From the NCBI RefSeq assembly GCF_950023065.1, contig NC_088679.1, positions 3,162,001 to 3,226,000 on the forward strand: DNA of 64,000 nt, written 5' to 3'. A model generated the notes under the pieces. It saw nothing but the letters and a program-made list of their open reading frames with translations, was not told where the DNA came from and made no database searches. Position numbers and translations under genes: made by a program. Shown here in pieces: positions 51,201-60,809 of the stretch (position 1 is the stretch's first letter; every line of letters starts with the position of its first letter). Source of the stretch: Planococcus citri (taxonomy: Eukaryota > Arthropoda > Insecta > Hemiptera > Pseudococcidae).

Positions 51201-54200
51201 TAGTCTGTTGGGGAAAAAAAGGAACTTGCCCTCCCTCTCCTAAAAAAAAGCAATATTTAAAAATTATAATTTTTAATTTTTTACATTCTAATTATTGGAT
51301 TTGGTAGATTTTCATCAGAAACTTATAATTGGTGTGTATTTGATCGAAAGACCATAAACAAGCACCAGTCGTGTTTATACGTGCTGAAATTGACTTACCT
51401 AGACGGTTTTTGGGCACTTTTTTGAAAATCTAGAATTTTCAAAATATGGGTGGAGGCTTCAGAACGACTTGCAACCATCATAAATCGGTTCAGAATATCG
51501 AAATTGGTGTATTAAATAAATTTTAGCTTTCCAACTTGATTCCTAATGAAATTTTGTGGGAATTTCGAGTTCTGAAAATCTCCCGGAGGCTCCAGAACTG
51601 CTGGAAGCGGTTCGAACACGTTTCTAATCGATTCGAAGAGTTGGAAATTGTAGTACTTACTAAATTTCAGCGTTTTAGGTGAATTCTGTACAATTTTGAT
51701 TTTTTTAAAAAACATTTTTAGCCCAAATTTGATCTTTAAAGATTCGCCAAAAACCAAAAAATGCACTTTGGCTCTTGAAATTTTGGCTGTTGAGTGTTGA
51801 TGTATTTCGCTGCTCTTTTAATTCATCTTTTTTGGTTCAAAAATTTTTCTGACAGTTGGGACCTCCCTTGTACACATTTTCAAGTCCGAGGGATGAAAAA
51901 AATTTAATTTTTAGTCGAAACTAGTTCATAAAATAAATAAATAAATAAATAAATAAATAAACAATCCATTCAGCAATGAAATTCTGACATTAAAAAAAAC
52001 CGTAAGCCAAATTCAAGGTTTGGGTGAATTTGGCAACATTTTGTTCATTTTCTTCTCATTTTTGTACCACATTTAAATCCAAAAATACTCTGGACGAAAT
52101 TTTAGGTAAATTTCAACATTCAAAAATCTACTGGAGGTTCCACAACCAAAAATTTAAGGTTTCTAGGTTAATTTGGCAAAATTTTGATTTTTTCCCTTAT
52201 TTTTAGGTCAAATTTGATTTTTAAAAAATTTATCAAAAATCCAAAAATACTCGCATGGTATCTAACGGATTTTTATTTTGGAAAAATCACTACCTTTTTT
52301 CAACTAAATTTTCCGAATGCTATCCAATCAACCCCCCCTCCCCCCACTAAAAAAATTAACAAAGTATAATTTTTCACAGAAAATTTAGAGTTATTAAAGA
52401 AATTATTGAAATTGGAAGTTTCCTCAACTTTTTCAAAAGGGTGAAACTTGATCATTCCGTGTTTACTTACTAGATTTTTTTTCAAAGGTTCTTTCAAAAA
52501 GGAGGAGGGGGCGGAGCAGGTGTAGCATGTGTGAACCTATCAACTGAAAAATATACTCAAAATTCTCATCAAAGACCGGAGTTGATTCTGGCAATTTTTT
52601 TCTTTGGATGGATGGAAAGGGGAGGGGGGTGAAGAGAAAGATTTCTTAACGAGAACGTCTATTTTCATGTGCAATTTTCCGAACTGCTGAGTGAAAAATC
52701 TCCAACCTTAATCTCTTTATATGCTGTATAAAATTTCGATCGAATATCCACCAAGTTTTTAAAATACGTACGAAATGTCTCCTCCATTTTCTAATTTGTT
52801 AGCTCTACTTTTTGAAAAAAAGGCATTAGTGATTTTATTCGGTAGAATTTTTTATTTCAAATTCCAAGGATTAATATAAAGACTTATATGTAATTGAAAT
52901 ATTCTTAAAATAATAGTAGTGCTGACTCAGCATAAAAAAATACAAATTATTATCAAAATAGGAAGAAAACTTATCAAATAATAAAGAGAAATACTTCAGT
53001 GCCATTTTGTCCTCACCTTAATTATTACTGTTGGACAAAACTTGGCACACTTCGTGATAATATTCAGGATTTGTACCGACAATACGTTTCCAATCTGTGG
53101 TATTCGACACCTGATTATATTTACCGGCGATAAAGCGAATAGCTTGAGACTTCAATCCACTTTCCTCATTCTGATCTGCCAATATAAGGGTTTTTGCCGC
53201 GTTTTCAATATCCAGATTCTTGCCCAAAGCTTCGCTGCAAATCTTCTTCAATCCGTTCAATTCGTATTTACGAGCAGCTACTAGTAAACCTTCGGCTAGC
53301 GTGTCTAAATCTTCGCACTTTCCGGTATAAATGTAACGAAGCATTTCGCGGACGACATTTTCATTGAGGGCTTCGTCCGTGATATTGAGTTGTTTAATTT
53401 TTTTACCCTTATCCGTCCTGCCTTTAAACACAGTAGCGAAAACCGAACTACGAGCAGCTAAGATGGCTCTATGAGCAGGGAATTCTTTACCGTTGACTAA
53501 AATTACGACGTCGGCGTTATCTCGATTTTCAAATAATAATGCCAAACTCTCCAAAAGACCAGAATCCGGAACCGAATCGCTGATGGGAGCGGATTGAACA
53601 TTATGGATAATATCGTTCTTGGTTTCTTCGCGGAATGTTATATTCAAGCCAATGGTTAGTTTATCGTGTGAGAAGAATTTACTCTTGGGGATCTTTCCTC
53701 CCCAAGGGGTTGCCACAGAGTATTGATGTACCGAGCCGTTGTTCGACCATATTTCATTCTGATCTTTATCCAAAACTACGATCGATGTTTTCGCGAGTAC
53801 TTTGGCTGGTTGGCTTTCTCGCCATAAATGTACGGTCAAGCTGAGATCGCTATCTTCGTCGTCGTCTGCCGAGTTCTTCGAATATAGTTTCAAATACCAC
53901 CTGATCCGATCGCTTGTACGGGATGAGAATATGGGTGAGAGTAATTCGTACATTCGGCCTTTTTCATTCGCTTCGTGAAAATCTAAACGGTTTATAGTCC
54001 AAATGTATTCTAATTGGTGAAGTTTTACGTCAGTGTCGCATCTGATCTTGCTCAATTTACAATCGGCGTTGTTTCGATTCGAACCATCGTCCAAAGGTTG
54101 ATTCTGCAAATTTACGAAAATTTAGTACTGACTGGAATTTGAAAAAAATTTACGGAGATGTAAACTATAATATACGTACTTGACCAGAAGTGAAGAAGGA

Positions 54201-57200
54201 AATGAAAAATATTAAACAAAGACAACTCGACTTTGAATTATCCATTTTTCAACTCGACAACGTAGCTGGTTGTTTCGAAATGAAGCGACTTCGAGTCTAA
54301 AAAATCGAATACTTACAATTTACGAGTAGCTGTTTCGAAATAAATATCAGCACTTATTTTAATATAGATAGTAAATATTATTGTGCAGAAATGATAAATG
54401 CGGCGAGACTAATCGAATTTCGATAAAAAGTTTCCAAATTCGATTAACGAGTAATGAATATCGATGAAAATTACACAAATCTAATTCATTTTGATGCTGT
54501 ATCCGGAAATAAATCCGGCTTAATTGCGTATAATATGTCTTAATTAAATTCAATGGTCATTTAGATTTGATGAAAATCGACTGAATGTTTCCTAGAATTG
54601 TGATAGCTTTGGGATATTTGAAATTATGAAGATATTTTCTATTATGAGAAGTCAAACTTTCAACAGTTTATCTAAATGTGTTTTAAAATTAAAGTTCAAC
54701 TTTTCATTAACATGCATAGAAGTAGAAAGTTTCAGTTTGATGATTTGAAAAAATCACAGGGGACTTTTTAAAATTACTTTTTTAACAAATTAATTTTCAA
54801 AATGGAATTTCAACATCTTTGAGGGGCACAAACGTGTTCAATTTTGTCAAAAATTTCACTACTGATGCGGTCAAAACATTCAATAAATGATCAAGTTCAA
54901 TAATATTTTTTCATCGTTTAGATTTTCAATTTCTTTTTTAATTTTTTTAATTATTGGTTTCTATTTTTTTTTTCGAAAATAAAGAAATGTTTGTCTTGAA
55001 AATTTTCAACCTGACAAGGGAACCTCTTGAGGTGTCCGCCTCCGATTCGAACGGGACCGCGATTTTTGGAAAGAGCATAGTCTAAAACCTCCAAAACCAA
55101 ATTTTCAGCTGGCCAAGTTCATTTTTCGATTTTTGGCGAATTTTTGAAAATTCAAAATTGACAGTTTTTGGCGATTTATGCTTTTTTTTAAAAGTACGTA
55201 CTTGATCAATAAAAATGGTCAAAATAAGTCTCAAAACTAATATTAATTACCCAAATCCAAATTTCACCATTTCCAGCTATTTTGGAGCCGCCAGCGCTAT
55301 TTTTCAATTTCTCCAGCTCCAGAAAGCGTGAATATGAAGTTGGGCTGCTAAAAATCGAGTTGTGTGTTATACTCGATCTGTTTAACGAGTTTATCCACAT
55401 TTGAGCCGATTCTGGAGCGGACACCTCAAGAGTGGTTTTTTGAGCAGCTTTTTTCATAATAAGAAATCCAAAAAAATCAAAATTTCACCGTTTGCGAAGA
55501 AATTTTCGAAATTTGCGCGAATCGCTGTATTTCGAACACAACTAACCCCCTGAGGTCGAGTTCTGCCATTTCCAGCCATTCTGGAGCCTCCAGTGCGATT
55601 TTTCAATTTCTCCAGAATTTTGAATTTGCTCCAGAAGGCGTCAATATGAAGTTGGGCAGCTGAAAATCGAGTTGTGTGTTATGCTCGAACTATTTAACGA
55701 ATTTATTCACATTTGAGCCGATTCTGGAGGGGACACCTCAAGAGTGGGTTTTTGACCAGCTTTTTTCATAATAAAAATATCCAAAAATTAAAGGGAGGCC
55801 CAAAAGAAAGGCTGGAAATGGCGAAATTCGCCCTCCTGGGGTTAGTTCATGATAAAATACTGCGATTCGTGCAAATTTCAAAAAGTTTCACGCAAACGGG
55901 AAAATGTTTGATTTTTGAATATTTTCATTTTGAAAAAAAACTGGTCAAAAAACCAATCTTGAGGTGTCCGCTCCAGAATCGGCTCAAATGTGGGTAAACT
56001 CGTTAAGCAGATCGAGTATAACACACAACTCGATTTTTAGCTGCCCAACTTCATATTCACGACTTCTGGAGCAAATTCAAAATTCTGGAGAAATTGAAAA
56101 ATCGCGCTGGAGGCTCCAGAATAGCTGGAAATGGCGAAATTTGGATTGGAGGGGGGGGGGTTAATATCAGTTTTAGGACTTATTTTGAACATTTTTACTG
56201 ATCAAGTACGTACTTTTTAAAAAAAAGCATAAATCACCAAAATAGTCAATTTTGGATTTTCAAAAATTCGCCAAAAATCGAAAAATGAACTTGGGCAGCT
56301 GAAAATTTGGATTTGGGGGTTTTAGAACATGCTCTTTCCAAAAATCGCAGTCCTGTTCAAATCGGAGGCGGATACCTCAAGAGGTTCCCTTGTGAGTAAA
56401 TTTTGACTTGCTCTCCTCCTTCGCTCCATAACATTGGAAAAAAGTTTTCCTTTTTTGACAGTTTTGAAAAAATCCTAATTTTTTTCAATAAATACTTGAC
56501 TTGTCCCCTCCTCCAGAACATTTGAGAAATGTACTGTTGTTTTGCCAGAATTATAGAAAAACTACGGAGCTCTGCTCATCCTAATCCTTAAAGAACTCCC
56601 AACCATTTCATCAAAGTGAAAAATTCCTTCATCTAAGTAAAAATCCCTGCAACTAACAACCCTTTTTGGTTCTTTAGTTTCAATTTTTTTTTTTTTTGAT
56701 GACACAGAGACAAATTTTTTTTTCAATTTTTTTAAAAATCAAACTTTGAAATTTTTTTCTTTTTTAGAATTTGAAATTTTTTTCTTTTTTAGAATTTGAA
56801 ATTTTTTTCCAATTTTATCTGATTCTAATTCGTATTTTCTCCTCCTCCCCCCACCGATCACTGAATTAAAAATTCAAAAAAATTCCTTGCAAATTCTGAT
56901 TTTTTGCTAAAATTGTCAAAAATCTGTTTTGCCAAAACTGTAAAAAAATCCTGCTATTTTGCTAAATAAATTACTTATTTGAGTGTGGAAAAATTTTGCT
57001 TTTATTTTTTCAAAGCCCTTTTTTTATTCATTTTTCTAGCCAGGATATTTTAAAGTTTCGCTCATTCATTCATCGTGGTTTTTTGACATGTTTTTGCTAA
57101 TGTGTCATGAAATCCTGATTTTTTTTACCAAAATTGCTGAAAAGTTCTGTTTTTTACTACTCACCCATAGCACTTTTGAAGCATTTTGATGCCAAAATTG

Positions 57201-60200
57201 AGCTATGATTTCAGAAATTTTTGAAATAGTATGTATTCTTCGTTTTTTCTTTAAAACTAAAAAATTCTTGCCTAAAATCATTTTGACCTGAACAATTTTT
57301 GACCGTTCCCAAAATTGAAATATTTGAGAAAATTTTCCTCAGAGTCCATTTTTTTTGCTGTTTTTTCATTTTCGTCCTACTTGTTAGACACCCTGTACTC
57401 TCTTTATTTTTTTTCATGCATTGAAATTTTCTTATGTTATTTTTCTTGTCTTTGAAAATTTTGATTTTTTTGAAAAAAAAATCTGGGCAAGATTCTGGCC
57501 CTTCCTTAAATAATAGATCACTAGATCAGGGTGTCTAACACTCTAACAGTCATGAAAGTCATAAAAAAAGTCATGAAATTTGTTTGAAACACATTTGAAA
57601 ATTTTTTAAAAAGCCCATAAAATGAAAAAAAATTGAAAAAAAATGAAAAAATGAAAAATTTGTTTAAAAAATCAGAAAAATGAAGAACTGAAATTTTAAT
57701 TGGGGGAGGGGGTGTGGGTGGTATTTTTATGCGGTAAAAATGTAAAAAATAGGTCATGAAAAAGTCATGATTTTTTTTGTCTGGGAGTTTTGTTAGACAC
57801 CCTGTAGATGAAATATTTGAAAAAAATGTCTCTGTTTTTGATTCTTTGAGTTTTTTAAATTTTTATTTATTCTTTCCTTCTTTTGGAATTGTGTTTTTTG
57901 GAAATATTATGTTTTTCTTTGAACGATATAATTGAGAGAAAACAGAACAGGTTTTGACCCCTTCCTCCTTCCACCTTCCAAAAAATCAAAATATCATTTC
58001 GGAAAAATTTCTTATTTTATATTTTTTTAGAATCAAATTTGGTCCATTTATCCTCAAGTTCATTTAGGAATTTGAAATTCTTGGACGATGAAAAAATCTG
58101 AAAGTCTTGAATCTTAAATTTAAAAAAATGAAAAAAAAAAATACAGATATATTTTCTGCAGTTGCGATGAAAATCTTTTTAAAGTCCTCTCCTCCCTTCG
58201 AAAATATTGATCATTTGAAAATGAATGTCATGCTGAAAGTTCTACGTTTGCTGCCTGCTTATTAAACACTTGCCTGCTGGTTCTCTTTAATAGAAAACTT
58301 TCGATCTAAAGGATGTCATCCTGGATAAATTTTGCCTTGACCCCCTCCTTCTTATTTTATTGAAGTATTTGTATCAAATTCTTACTGAAAGTTTTGTTTT
58401 CGTCCTACTTTTGCTAGTTATCGTGTTTGGTGAGCACCTTGATCTGTTTTTCGAATTTGATTTTTCGGTGTCTTATCAGTCTATTATTTCGAACAAAATG
58501 AATGCTGGATTCTCAGAGTTATGATTTCCTGATTGAATTTGTTACAATTTCCCCCAGAAATTTTCCCAAAATTGACCGATTTTTTTTTTTAATAATATGT
58601 GATCTGTCACGAGAAAACCAGGTTAGTGTCCAAAAAATCGATTTGTTTTTTTTATGGATATTGGTAGTACTCAGTGTGCAGAATCCGCCTGTGGTGGTTA
58701 AAACGTTCGCGAACGATTCTTTTGACCCTAAAGTCAAGGTTAAAAAAATAGAGCAACTACAAAAAAAGTTTGAAAATTTTTTTTCTGAGATTTTCTTGAA
58801 AAGTATGTTCTGGGGAGCCAACATGCAAATTTTTGGGGCAATCGGCCCACATTTGGTGGATTAGTGCCATTTTATTGAAATTTGAATGAGGCTTAAGCTG
58901 GAAAAATCAACTCTTTTCACTTTGAACAAAATTTTTGAGAAAATTGAAAAACTCAATAAATAACTTTATTTTATATTAATTATTCATTCTTAGTAGTTTT
59001 CGCGAAATTTTTGGTGCAAAATTGAAAAAAAACGAAAAAATCGATTTTGGGGAAATTTCGATTATTGGCCTTTGGCAACCCTGATTTTGAAAAAAAAAAT
59101 GTCAGGTTATGTTGGCACCCCTTATGGTCAAAAGTGGTCCAAGTTTCTTGGACCTACGAATCATAGATCGCCGAACACATAGATTCAAAACTTCAAATGC
59201 CCGTCCTGTAAAATTTACGTTTTGGACACTAACCTGGTTTTCTCGTGACAGATCACATATGTTTAAAAACGATAATTTGCAAAATTGAAGCTGCAGAATC
59301 CGTTTTTTTCTTTTAGCTGTGAGATTAAAAATTCCTATTTTGAGAACTTCAAACATTTCTGGAAGCTTGAATTTTACAATTGTTTAAAAATATTTTCTGC
59401 TGTAAACTATTTTACAAGTATCATGCAAGTTGAAAAAACTTCTCATTTTGTGATCTCGTATTTTCTGTTTACAGAAATTATCAAAGTAGGTGACGGTAAA
59501 AAAGTCTACCAGCTGGAGTACCTGAAAGAAGAACAATTACTCATCGCTCTATCCGGCAAACAACGTCAAATTAGATTAATCGCTGTTCGCGCATTAGATG
59601 GAGACGAAGTCGAATGGATCAAAATTCCCGAAAGCAAAGGCTGTGGAACGTTCACCACAGGGATCATCAGACGTGTGCCTCATTTCACGTACTGTCTTTG
59701 CGTAGCCATCAAGAGACAAGTAAGCCTTCTCCAGCTCATTTTGATCGTAGTTTCTCGTTGGTACTCGGAATTCGTGACTTAATTTTTGAATTATTTTAGA
59801 ACACTTCGCAAGTTATAATTTACGAAATTACAAGAACGAAACAGAGACATAAGCGACTTCGTGAAGTCATGTTACCAACACAAGCGCAAACTTTGCGAGT
59901 ATTCACTGATGGACGTCTCTGCGTCGGATACCAATCCGGATTCAGCTTGTATAGCATCGCTGGAGATCACTGCCCTATTTGTAAGTGTCCGATAGATTAT
60001 TGGTTCAGTTTGAAGTATTCTGTGAGAGTTTAATCGTATCTTTTTTTTGTTCGTCTTGCGCAGCTTTAGTCCATCCTGATAATCACGTCATGGGATTCTT
60101 ATCGTATTCTGCGGTAGATGCTTTACTAGCTGTTGAATTAAACAGAGGTGAATTTTTACTCGTCTTCCAAACTCTAGCCATATACGTGGATTCGCAGGGA

Positions 60201-60708
60201 CGCAAATGTCGCGAACGCGAGATAATGTATCCGTCGATTCCGCTCGCCGTCAGTAAGTATATTGCTGGTTTTTTCTTCGAATATTGAACCAAAAAAAATC
60301 TGGAATTAATTTCATCGTCGATTGTGTTTACAGCTTATTGCGATGGTCACTTGATCGTATACAGTGAAAGCCATATCGATGTGTTTAATGTTGAGACCTC
60401 CGATTGGGTGCAAACGCTCAATATTAAACATGCTCTACCTCTTAATACCACCGGATCATTGAGTTTGTGTACGTTGGTGAACGATATGCCGAATATCATA
60501 TATTTGTGTAATATACATCAAAGTGAGTCTCGCGTCGTTGATTTTTTTTTGTGTAAAAATCGAGCCAATTTTTTGATTTTGTTTACCAATTGCCGTAAAT
60601 TTTTATAGGAGAATTGTTGAATTTATCATCGTACGAGATTCGAAGATCGACGACGAGGAGTCGAAGGAGGTTTTCCATGAAGGAAGCTCATAATCGCACT
60701 CCTAGAGG
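30237..60708 (+). CDS. gek: Serine/threonine-protein kinase Genghis Khan / MRCK (Cdc42-binding kinase), 29 exons seen, 3' end outside the window
   Basis: AGC-family kinase that binds Cdc42-GTP and drives actomyosin and actin remodelling. Coding exons: 30237-30273, 31765-31941, 32077-32267, 32381-32461, 35413-35561, 37220-37514, 37598-37720, 37817-38028, 38107-38189, 38265-38384, 38474-38613, 38700-38806, 38889-39108, 39182-39255, 39635-39776, 39860-39984, 42084-42210, 42312-42460, 42553-42659, 47439-47650, 47738-47990, 48063-48349, 48437-48583, 48676-48811, 59475-59719, 59800-59980, 60064-60252, 60334-60522 and 60609-60708. Phases join into one frame of 1532 codons. Order of domains: kinase (about 89-355), AGC extension, coiled coil, C1, PH, CNH. 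The CRIB domain and stop must lie past 64000. Exon 1 (37 nt, ATG 30237, donor GTGAGT) is chosen because it gives the required phase and a short N-terminus before TERLRTLESLFLDGP; it is the least certain exon. Donors after exons 11 (GTAGAT) and 13 (GTTCGT) are weak. Confidence 0.95.
30296..30301 (-). terminator. Probable polyadenylation signal of the nested 428-aa gene
   Basis: AATAAA on the minus strand 32 nt past the stop codon, supporting a 3' end inside gek intron 1. Confidence 0.5.
30333..31619 (-). CDS. Unrecognised 428-aa protein, antisense inside gek intron 1
   Basis: A real single-exon gene by length, codon quality and a consensus AATAAA on its strand just after the stop (30296-30301). 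I do not recognise the family. It starts at ATG 31619 (MKSIGSTGAQWRAS). The N-terminal 110 residues are basic and Ser-rich; the middle is acidic with Pro and Glu/Thr runs (PEPQTQPEPLTEVVPLDEDD). Then comes a basic cluster, SRKRRLRRRPEK, that looks like a nuclear localisation signal. The C-terminal third is the most structured part (LPHLVKGRQTDRFKQWLPTA, CFYDKIHVTDELRMELHKRK). No signal peptide, membrane helix or known catalytic motif is visible. A nuclear or cytosolic regulatory protein is possible but inferred. Its start lies 145 bp before gek exon 2, on the opposite strand. Confidence 0.75.
   Translation of the reverse strand: MKSIGSTGAQWRASLRQPNNRMSSVSKRLAALNQRGVIPNRRTFVFHGSKNRTQSGSYRQQNSCDFASLGASLTSEVTPCKGGDSIAKLAKRHSSRFRRDDLVLRKSSDELIGVTPPPIQEISELSPEPQTQPEPLTEVVPLDEDDNPSDPLANTRKFLENYRELVFCCNVSAPEGIEIENTENKTAADSEAGPATSQLIENMETVTESIVVENHSSEKESPCNPTPLVVEQVTNADSILKSTIAEPHNSILENTAMVTVSIKNPTDQISTAPETKPIKSKSVSRKRRLRRRPEKITIFQSDPLAQDDSGNVRYRKLFYSEPEHKWVQHLILEEEDAPSDESSKSKDEVEKFVLPHLVKGRQTDRFKQWLPTAFIKSQKNRCFYDKIHVTDELRMELHKRKMPIVGSYFQEHIFKFGKLPFRNNPRSH
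32966..34965. repeat. P1 foldback element, copy b (full length, 2.0 kb)
   Basis: Best copy. Ends GTCCGGCATATGACAATAGG and its counterpart ...CATCTGCCGGAC, each flanked by TA (32964-32965 and 34966-34967). The whole element is one long imperfect palindrome: 33070-33180 (AAAATGGCGGCCATTTTGAT... ) pairs with about 34690-34835. Each arm is close to 1 kb and contains about 165-bp direct subunits with GCCTCCAGCAGATTTTTGAA and CTCTGAAGACGACTTCAGGT. Lies wholly in gek intron 4. No transposase frame. Confidence 0.92.
35910..36514. repeat. P2 foldback element, copy 1 (605 bp, gek intron 5)
   Basis: Ends CAAGAGAACCTCTTGAGGTG and ...CACCTCAAGTGGTTCCCTTG, flanked on both sides by TTA (35907-35909 and 36515-36517). 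GGGACCGCGATTTTTGGAAA near the left end is mirrored at the right. Interior has TTTTTCGATTTTT and a CTGAAGCCTCCAGCGCGATT module. Confidence 0.88.
36518..37219. other. Remainder of gek intron 5
   Basis: AT-rich sequence ending in the acceptor of exon 6, with a T-run at 37013-37038. No gene or repeat recognised. Confidence 0.4.
38107..42659 (+). other. gek: gek coiled-coil exons 9-19
   Basis: Eleven short exons rich in E, K, Q, L and R with heptad character, for example exons 13 and 15. Exons 16-17 give INEIIQWVADEKDARGYLQALATKM, which matches the conserved MRCK segment joining the coils. Intron 16 (39985-42083) holds an old P1-like palindrome. Confidence 0.9.
39985..42083. repeat. gek intron 16 with an old P1-like palindrome (about 40940-41995)
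   Basis: The left part (39985-40930) is AT-rich with G/C-rich runs and nothing recognised. From about 40940 (TAAATCGAAAGAACATGCAA...) to 41995 the sequence folds back on itself and carries TTTTTCGATTTTTGGCGAA and GGAGCCTCCAGCAGATTTT modules like P1, but it is strongly diverged and has no recognisable ends. Confidence 0.65.
42660..47438. other. gek intron 19
   Basis: 4.8-kb intron. A (TC)-rich microsatellite-like stretch lies just after the donor (42725-42765). 42770-44080 is AT-rich unique DNA. P3-type repeats fill about 44090-45008 and 46380-46735, with P2 copy 2 between them. 46740-47438 shows no feature except one TAGACACCCTG word near 47250. Confidence 0.6.
45012..46379. repeat. P2 foldback element, copy 2 (1.37 kb)
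   Basis: Ends CAAGGGAACCTCTTGAGGTG and ...CACCTCAAGAGGTTCCATTTG. Flanks are TGA on the left and TCA on the right, so the 3-bp duplication is inexact here. The element is palindromic and contains repeated CTGGAGCCTCCAGCG and GTGTAATATACAACTCGATT modules in both orientations. It sits between two direct copies of a P3 unit. Confidence 0.85.
47439..48583 (+). other. gek: gek exons 20-23: linker, C1 and PH domains
   Basis: Exon 21 encodes a C1 zinc finger (residues about 986-1035) starting HKFLIRTFAAPTKCNHC with the H/C ligand pattern complete through CEVCGFVCHISCC. Exons 22-23 encode the PH domain (GTAYEGYVKVPKTGGVKKGW, FKLFLYDI, DMRDEEFSVSSV, WVVALSELHRIL). Intron 20 (47651-47737, 87 bp) is open and in frame with both flanking exons. 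Confidence 0.93.
50101..51205. repeat. P1 foldback element, copy c (degenerate ends)
   Basis: Left end is recognisable but diverged (ATCACCCCCCCCC... GATCCTCTGGGTCAACTTTT). The arm then follows P1: ATGGCGGTCATTTTGATTGA, CAAAGGTAGATCGAAAAATC, and subunits with GCCTCCAGCAGATTTTTGAA at about 50558 and 50723. The right arm (about 51040-51205) is short. It is inserted inside an older related palindrome whose arms are at 49845-50100 and 51370-51860. Confidence 0.75.
52834..52839 (-). terminator. Candidate polyadenylation signal of the MATH-BTB gene
   Basis: AATAAA on the minus strand about 180 nt beyond the stop codon. It is the nearest consensus I noticed, so assignment is tentative. Confidence 0.35.
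53018..54245 (-). CDS. MATH-BTB (SPOP-like) protein with an N-terminal signal peptide, antisense inside gek intron 24
   Basis: SPOP-type proteins recruit substrates through MATH and bind Cullin-3 through BTB for ubiquitination, normally in nucleus or cytosol. Exons are 54245-54180 (22 codons) and 54103-53018 (361 codons), joined at phase 0 with donor GTACGT and acceptor TTTGCAG over a 76-bp intron, giving 383 aa. MATH region starts near residue 53 (LEYIWTINRLDF); BTB has DADVVILVNGKEFPAHRAIL-type sequence (DNADVVILVNGKEF, HRAILAARSSVFATVF); BACK follows (KKICSEALGKNLDIENAAKT). Exon 1 encodes a hydrophobic core, LCLIFFISFF, after a short polar start, so a signal peptide or anchor is predicted. 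An in-frame TGA lies two codons before the ATG, and the first ATG of exon 2 is inside the MATH domain. The basic C-terminal nuclear signal of SPOP is absent. Location is therefore likely secretory, which is unusual. Confidence 0.88.
55015..56392. repeat. P2 foldback element, copy 3 (1.38 kb)
   Basis: Ends CAAGGGAACCTCTTGAGGTG and ...ATACCTCAAGAGGTTCCCTTG, flanked by TGA on both sides (55012-55014 and 56393-56395), an exact 3-bp target duplication. The interior is palindromic, with CTGGAGCCTCCAG and ACACAACTCGATTTTTAGCT modules in both orientations. Confidence 0.9.
57527..57804. mobile_element. Short TIR element, ends CAGGGTGTCTAACA
   Basis: 278-bp element with 14-bp perfect terminal inverted repeats (CAGGGTGTCTAACA / TGTTAGACACCCTG) and TAGAT directly outside each end (57522-57526 and 57805-57809). 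Interior is A/T-rich with AAGTCATGA repeats in both orientations. Isolated copies of the end motif occur at about 57380-57394 and near 47250. Confidence 0.75.
58595..59260. mobile_element. Inverted-repeat element with 41-bp perfect arms
   Basis: 58595-58635 (ATATGTGATCTGTCACGAGA...) is the exact reverse complement of 59220-59260. About 584 bp lie between. The loop includes the self-complementary CGTTCGCGAACG near 58705. No coding content; no target duplication is evident. Confidence 0.7.
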
Positions 60709-60809
60709 GTAAGTAAAAGATCCAATATTGATGAAAAAAAAAAAAGGTGATCAGACTATGAGAAAAATCCCTGAAAATTTTAGCAAAATTTAGAATTAAG
60801 TCTAGCTGA

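Larger units (their letters stand above)
48812..59474. other. gek intron 24 (10.7 kb), host of the MATH-BTB gene and several repeats
   Basis: Holds older P1-like arms (49845-50100 and about 51370-51860), P1 copy c (50101-51205), an (AAAT)n microsatellite (51931-51961), the MATH-BTB gene (53018-54245), P2 copy 3 (55015-56392), a short TIR element (57527-57804) and a long-TIR element (58595-59260). 48812-49840, 51970-52830, 54250-55010 and 56395-57520 show nothing more than AT-rich or poly-T sequence. Confidence 0.65.
48676..60522 (+). other. gek: gek CNH (citron homology) exons 24-28
   Basis: Exon 24 begins the propeller (AMSAVIIDPERIVVGSDDGL), then a 10.7-kb intron, then exons 25-28 (VYQLEYLKEEQLLIALSGK, YCLCVAIKRQ, LRVFTDGRLCVGYQSGFSLY, FLLVFQTLAIYVDSQGRKCR, SDWVQTLNIKHALPLN). 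Exon 29 (60609-60708) follows with the basic stretch RRSTTRSRRRFSMKEA that precedes the CRIB in relatives. Confidence 0.93.

Noticed and set aside
51931..51961. (AAAT)n microsatellite
   Set aside because: Ordinary simple repeat; no further structure.
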